In this document: piece by piece, positions 59,300 to 64,000 of the stretch | Layout of the letters: each line of letters starts with the position of its first letter | Numbering within the stretch: the first letter of the stretch is position 1 | NCBI GenBank assembly: GCA_933207985.1 | Contig: OW240918.1 | Location: 114,188,400 to 114,252,399, forward strand | Origin: Pelobates cultripes | Taxonomy: Eukaryota; Chordata; Amphibia; Anura; Pelobatidae | Reading direction: 5' to 3' | DNA length: 64,000 nucleotides | The notes under the pieces: generated by a model | Seen by the model: only the letters and a program-made list of their open reading frames with translations | Databases searched by the model: none | Told to the model about the DNA's origin: nothing | Translations under genes and position numbers: made by a program

Positions 59300-59604
59300 A
59301 ATTAAGAGGTCCACCCAGTCTACCTACCTTGCTCTGGGAGGGATGGAGTGGATCCTCGGTCCCTGGTGGCCAGTGGTTGCTGCTGGGTTGGGACCTCTGT
59401 GCTCCTCCTGCAAAGGTCCCTTGCGCACCAATTAATGATGCCAAAGCCAGGATGACGTCATATCCCGGCTGCCGACTCACTACCGGGCGTGCTAGAGACC
59501 AGTGCAGGAGGAGAACAGTAAGTAAAGTGCTCCCTGCTTCCAGGCCGCATTACTAGCGTTTTCGGGCTGCATGCAGCCCATGGGCCGCGGGTTGTACATG
59601 TCCG
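59300..59604. mobile_element. hAT right arm
   Basis: GC-rich segment ending CATGGGCCGCGGGTTGTACATG, the likely right end of the old hAT whose left end is at 47093 and again at 51714. No frame of interest. Confidence 0.5.
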
Positions 59605-59612
59605 ATTTAAAG

Positions 59613-60327
59613 TATAATAAATACTATAAAACATCCTAAATAAATATTATATTTAATGTGTAAAGTTATCATTTTGCTCTTAGTTTCACATGATAAAATT
59701 GCGTCTCTTAAGGCATTTTTAGTTTTGAGACACAATGTTATTTTTCCATTCAATCAATGGTGAAACAGATAGATTAATTTATATTTCATTCTGGAAAATG
59801 TGTATATAGTGTAAACACTTTGCTGATAAATATATGCCAGCTGATGACATCCTTCGAGTTACGAAAGTTCTTGAAAAACTGAAAAGAAAAAAAAAAAGGC
59901 ATCATTATCATGTGCACATTTGATAAATGACCCCTGAATTATGCTATATAAGGCAACCACTCAGCCCTCTTCAGAGAATTATTTGACAATTTTCTGTTAG
60001 CCCTCATGTTGAGATATGATTCATTTGAGATTCACAGACGGTTTAGAATGGAAAGCCTCAAGCTGGAGGGGGAAAAAAATTAAACAGCAGATGTTACTGA
60101 ACAGTATCCAGCTGTATGTGACAGCTATTTCACAAATTTACAGATACATATATTTATATTCCCAGCACATCACAATATTTCTATGGGCAGTAGTGCCCAA
60201 AGAAATAAGCAATTGGATCTTCACCTCAGCTTGTGTTTTCTTCAAATATTTCTTTATAAAAGCAAGATTAACAAACTTTGTTTGGATTCAACTTTACTAT
60301 CTGTCTATGTATGTATGTATGTACGTA

Positions 60328-60358
<31 letters not shown>

Positions 60359-61070
60359 TTCCATCCACCAACAAACCACTTATATTTTCAAATTCTTTAT
60401 TATGAAATGCCGTGGTAATAAATATGATGGCAAAAATAAAACTGTTAAAATGCCATTTTGTGAGAGACATTCTCATGCCTAAATTTGCAATGAGTTTTTA
60501 GAAGCCGTATAATATCCTCCTATAGAAATAAACTCTGGTCCAATTTTTTTTATATTCTCCATCAAGCGGATTTAATTATAAACTTGAAATGTAATTGTTA
60601 TAATTAAATTTTCAGTTTTATAGTGGTATAATTACATAAGGCAGATACAGTCAATACATGCATCTATATGCATGTTAAATAAAAGGATGCATTAAACATT
60701 AAAATAAAAGGATTGCATTTATTAAAACAACTATGCGTTTTGTTATCTGTTTATAAATGGAGTCCTATTTTGGTTATTTAATAAACTGAGAACTTAAAGT
60801 AAATTTAAAATGTAAGGTCAAATCATGCGAACTGGAAGCATAACTGAATTCGAGAATTTCTTTTGTTTGGCTATTTTAACCTTAAATTGAATGTCTGATT
60901 AAGGGACCTTGATGCCCTAAATTCTTGCAAGTACCCCTTTTTTGTTACCCAATAATCACTTATATTCACTCAATTATTCAAATATAATTTGTTTGTTATT
61001 TTATTCTAATTTAGTTAACTGGCTAACATGGTGCCAAGAAAATAATTATTCCTATGACTAAATTTTAAAT
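59613..61070. other. AT-rich spacer, no gene recognised
   Basis: Chance frames only. Contains the TATG/TCTG microsatellite and an A-run near 59885. Confidence 0.6.
60302..60360. repeat. (TATG)n-(TCTG)n compound microsatellite
   Basis: Four to five TATG units run into about seven TCTG units. Confidence 0.95.
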
Positions 61071-61114
61071 CGTGGGAACAGGAATTTCTGTTTCCTGTAC
61101 CCGGTCGGACTGAC

Positions 61115-61362
61115 AGGAAGGTGCACACTGAGCGTGCACCTTCCTATCACTCCGGCCGGGCACCGCGGACAACAGAGCAGCTCAGCCACGCTACAGGGGA
61201 GGGGAGGGGAGGTGAGAACCAACTGCAGCCGCCTGACCGCTCTTGACAGAGCGCTCAGGCGGCTGCAGCATTTAAAGGTCCGGCATATAACACGTACCCA
61301 TAATTTGCCCCCTATTTTCAGGGAGAAAAAGTGCGTGTTATACGCCGATAAATACGGTAATT
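61115..61362. repeat. Two strong hairpins and a MITE-like end
   Basis: The first hairpin has perfect 12-bp arms AGGAAGGTGCAC (61115-61126) and GTGCACCTTCCT (61134-61145) with a 7-nt loop. The second has 20-bp arms with one mismatch (61223-61242 and 61249-61268) and a TTGACA loop. From about 61275 to 61362 the text (TATAACACGTACCC ... GTGCGTGTTATACG, ATAAATACGGTA) has its own inverted repeat and looks like the end of a common DNA element. The left end is not identified. Confidence 0.6.
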
Positions 61363-61369
61363 GAAAGTC

Positions 61370-62200
61370 ACGTGTCACATGATACGGGATGCATCCATTA
61401 AATTGCACTACAATAGTGAGAAAAGGACAGATTTATTTTAAGTTAGCTATATGTAAAAAATCTTTATATATAAATATGGATGAGTGGTAAAGTACACATA
61501 CATATATAAAAAGGCAACAAACACTACTGATATAGAGGAACTCCCTTATCCTCTTAAGAGTATAATAAAACACAACAGAGAAAACACAAGTTGCACCAAA
61601 TACCAGAAGAAAAGAAAAGTAGTCCAATTGAATATAGTCAATCATTTTCTTATGTGTAATATTCTTGATAACTGTAAGATGTGAAATTAATACAGCTCAT
61701 GGCCAGCTCTAGTATTATTTGCCTGCAGTGGAATATATCCAATAGATGGCGAGTATTTCCTGTAATTTCCAACTGTTGGTCCAGCAGTGGGTAACATACA
61801 GACCCTTTAGAATAGAAAGTAGCAAGCGATAGTGTGATATTGTAATTTTAAATATAAGTATAACAACAATAAGAAATGTACTCACAATAAAAGAGCTTGT
61901 TTCACAAGCTCAATGTGTCCACTGTCTAGCGGTATGATCCCCATCAAGCAGATATACATGGACACTGGACTCCTTAATCACGGTAGTCCATGCAATACAA
62001 AAAAAGCCCATAGTGTACTCCATAAGGTATAAAATTAGTCCTACTTACGTTTTTTTGAAAAGTCATCTCCGCTCAAGGTGGTCAATTGAGTGGTAAAAAC
62101 CCCTACAGAGGATGCAATGGGTTTTAAAATCAGAGACAGAGAAAATTTGCAGGTTTCAGGAAAACTGCTTCCTGGAACCTGAAACGCCCGTTAGACACTG
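61370..62200. other. AT-rich sequence upstream of the hammerhead motif
   Basis: No frame of interest. It may be part of the same Penelope-type regulatory region as the hammerhead motif that follows, but I see no proof. Confidence 0.45.
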
Positions 62201-62201
62201 T

Positions 62202-62253
62202 AAGCCCCTGATGAAGGTGCGCACATGAATGCACCGAAATGCGTGTCGGGTTT
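62202..62253 (+). ncRNA. Hammerhead ribozyme motif, complete core
   Basis: Stem I AAGCCC (62202-62207) pairs with GGGTTT (62248-62253), with one G-T pair. The conserved core CTGATGA (62208-62214) is followed by one A, then stem II GGTGC/GCACC (62216-62220 with 62231-62235), GAAA (62236-62239), a 1-2 bp stem III closed by GCGT, and the cleavage triplet GTC (62245-62247). All catalytic positions (CTGATGA, GAAA, GTC) are present. Very short stem III hammerheads are known from Penelope-like elements and retrozymes, where self-cleavage processes tandem transcripts. The same extra A before stem II occurs in the motif at 48049-48089. No Penelope protein is adjacent, so this is probably a remnant of such an element's regulatory repeat. 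Confidence 0.7.
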
Positions 62254-63002
62254 TTGATCCTTTGGGCACTTATCACTTTGCATCTACCAGTTGGTGATAT
62301 CTATGTGTATATAGACATAATCTTTTAGATGCACACAGAGACAATTTAACCATCTCAATCTTGATTTCCTTTATAACTATTTTAGTGGGGTAGATGATTG
62401 ATTCTATGTATATATGCTTTATACTAATAGGCCTGTACAATAAAGCCTTCTGACTATAAGCATCATACAGGTTAAGATATAACCCTGTGTATAGTTATTT
62501 ATTTGATATTGGAGTAGCCTTATAAAGCTAGTGGATATATATTTATATGTAAGTTTTTCACAGCTCCTACCCTGCTCTATGGTATTTTTAATGATTTTTA
62601 ACCTTGAGTGGATATCTTCTCCAAGTGCCAGCAACAGAGGTATACTTTAAAATTACTTAAACATAAAAAATACCTAAAAGATATATGGCCCAAATCAATG
62701 GTATAAATAGCCATAAAATACTATATTAGATAATATTAAAAGCAAACAAAAACTGTATATATACAACATTTTTTACCCTACAATGCATTTATCAAGTGTA
62801 TTACAGAATATACCAGCACTTCCATATTTATAGGGGTTAAAAATGTCTCTGTAAAATTACGTCATGGTCACATGACCGCCATCTTGGCCACATGATCCTT
62901 ATGTAACAGTGAAAACAAAGCTTTATTAGTGTGGTTCTGTGGAGTAAGAACATTGTTTATGCTAGACATATTTATTAAGGTTAAATCATCATATTTTAAA
63001 AG
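62254..63002. other. AT-rich spacer
   Basis: No gene or element ends recognised. May include the rest of the element that carried the hammerhead motif. Confidence 0.5.
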
Positions 63003-63586
63003 TTAAAGGAACACAAACATGTATTCCTGACCCTATAGGGTTAAAACCACCATCTAGCCCTTCTGGTCCTTTCATGCCTCCCTAAAAATAGCAAAATCTT
63101 ACTTGAATGCAAGCCTGGAGCTGCTAGCTCTGGCTCTGTTTCCTTTAGACCTGCCCCCTGCCTGCTGACATCAGCAGAATAGGTAGCCTGATCCAATAAC
63201 AATGCTTCCCCATAGGATTGGCTCAGACTGACAAGGAGGCAGATCAGGGGCAGAGCCAGCATGATTCAAACACAGCCCTGGCCAATCAGCATAGCCTTAT
63301 AGAGATGAATTGAATCAATGAATCTCTATGAGGAAGGTTCAGTGTCTGCATGCAGAGGGAGGAGATACTGAATGTTTGGATGCATTTTAGGCAGCCATGA
63401 CCCAGGAAGGATCTCTAACAGCCATCTGAGGAGTGGCCAGTGAAGTTATCACAAGGCTGTAATGTAAACACTGCATTTTCTCTGAAAAGATAGTGTTTAC
63501 AGCAAAAAGCCTGAAGGTAATGATTCTACTCACCAGAACAAATGCAATAAGCTGTAGTTGTTCTGGTGACTATAGTGTCCCTTTAA
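63003..63586. mobile_element. TTAA MITE
   Basis: Starts TTAAAGGAACACAAACATG and ends GACTATAGTGTCCCTTTAA, so TTAA bounds both sides and the tips AGGAACAC / GTGTCCCT are inverted. Non-coding. Confidence 0.65.
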
Positions 63587-63599
63587 AACAATAAAAATA

Positions 63600-63884
63600 C
63601 AATAAAAAACAAAGAACATGTGAACCCTTTGCAGGGCAGGTGCAAAGATTTTTGCCGCCCTAGGCAAACAAAAATTTGCCTCCCCCCATATGCTCTGCCC
63701 ACCATGTGATATCACAATGCCCCACCCATGTGATCTGCCATATGAGCCAACACCAGTGCTGCACACAGTGTCTTTTCTCTGAAAAGGCAGTGTGTTTACA
63801 TTAAAAAGCCTCAAGGACAGGCTATAGACACCAGAACCACTGCATTACGCAGTAGTGATTCTGGTGACCATAGTGTCCCTTTAA
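63600..63884. mobile_element. TTAA MITE fragment, right end
   Basis: Ends CATAGTGTCCCTTTAA with the same tip as the preceding MITE, after a foldback (ACCAGAACCACTGC with a near-complement). The left part carries text (GCCGCCCTAGGCAAA) typical of another DNA element. Left limit uncertain. Confidence 0.5.
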
Positions 63885-64000
63885 TGTGAGTTAAATTAGG
63901 GATGTAGCAGTCACATTGAACGAGGAGATGTGGCCACCTTACGTTAAATGTAAAACCATTGCAGCCATATTTAGTGTGTTTCCTCATCTAAAGGTGGCAA

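Larger units (their letters stand above)
47093..59604. mobile_element. Old hAT element split by the whole nest (tentative)
   Basis: The left end is CATGGGTGTCAAACC. The right end, in reverse complement, is CGGACATGTACAACCCGCGG. Both resemble a common vertebrate hAT repeat whose text mentions AGCCGCATTGAG and GGGCCGCGGGTTG. Flanking 8-mers agree at 6 of 8 bases (ATTTAATC at 47085-47092, ATTTAAAG at 59605-59612). If right, almost 12 kb of Penelope, CR1 and LTR sequence lies inside one old element. The ends match only loosely, hence the modest confidence. Confidence 0.45.

Noticed and set aside
58737..59435. 232-codon His/Thr-rich frame
   Set aside because: Lies in the CACAATCACAGACATACA tandem repeat and ends in a hAT arm; repeat artefact.

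Overview
The window looks like non-genic DNA from a vertebrate, most likely an anuran amphibian. That reading rests on its repeat content: TTAA-flanked MITEs (short DNA elements without genes), hAT elements with 8-bp target duplications, L1/Tx1-type and CR1/L2-type LINEs, a GIY-YIG Penelope-like element, and one family of roughly 1.1-1.3 kb LTRs found only as solo copies. I see no host protein-coding gene with exon structure, no rRNA or tRNA, no CRISPR and no prokaryotic signal. Most long open frames lie in microsatellites or minisatellites, and the rest belong to broken transposable elements.

Layout. 1-2.5 kb: an L1/Tx1-type element on the minus strand that carries ORF1 but no ORF2, with a 10-bp target duplication. 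2.7-5.6 kb: a three-level nest, with a mariner-like element (TA duplication) containing a solo LTR (AGTGG duplication) that contains a second solo LTR of the same family (GGGAT duplication). 3.5-25.56 kb and 26.08-44.95 kb: two nearly identical copies of one ~19-22 kb block. Copy 1 runs into a 100-N gap, and copy 2 starts abruptly inside an LTR next to a hAT transposase fragment. This is either a very recent segmental duplication or two haplotypes placed end to end by the assembler. Each copy holds the nested LTR, a foldback MITE with a second MITE inside it, a hAT element carrying a 1.2-1.4 kb minisatellite, another hAT with a CA microsatellite, a solo LTR, and a TTAA element carrying a second ORF1-only L1/Tx1. 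Copy 1 alone also has a ~3.06 kb hAT insertion with a perfect 8-bp target duplication; copy 2 has the clean empty site.

46.4-59.6 kb: a second nest. A Penelope-like element (minus strand, 4.1 kb, nearly intact) sits between two ~480-bp direct repeats that look like a duplicated target. Next come pieces of CR1/L2 LINEs, one of them interrupted by two minus-strand solo LTRs, and then a tandem repeat. The whole nest appears to be bracketed by the two ends of an old hAT element. 59.6-64 kb: AT-rich spacer, a microsatellite, two strong hairpins, a complete hammerhead-ribozyme-like motif at 62.2 kb, and TTAA MITEs.

No genes work together here as a host pathway. The order of events can be read from nesting and target duplications: older DNA elements, then LINEs and LTRs, then recombination to solo LTRs, then the large duplication (or allelic split), then the copy-1-specific hAT insertion. 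All coordinates come from reading the text directly. Family names come from motif recognition, not database searches.
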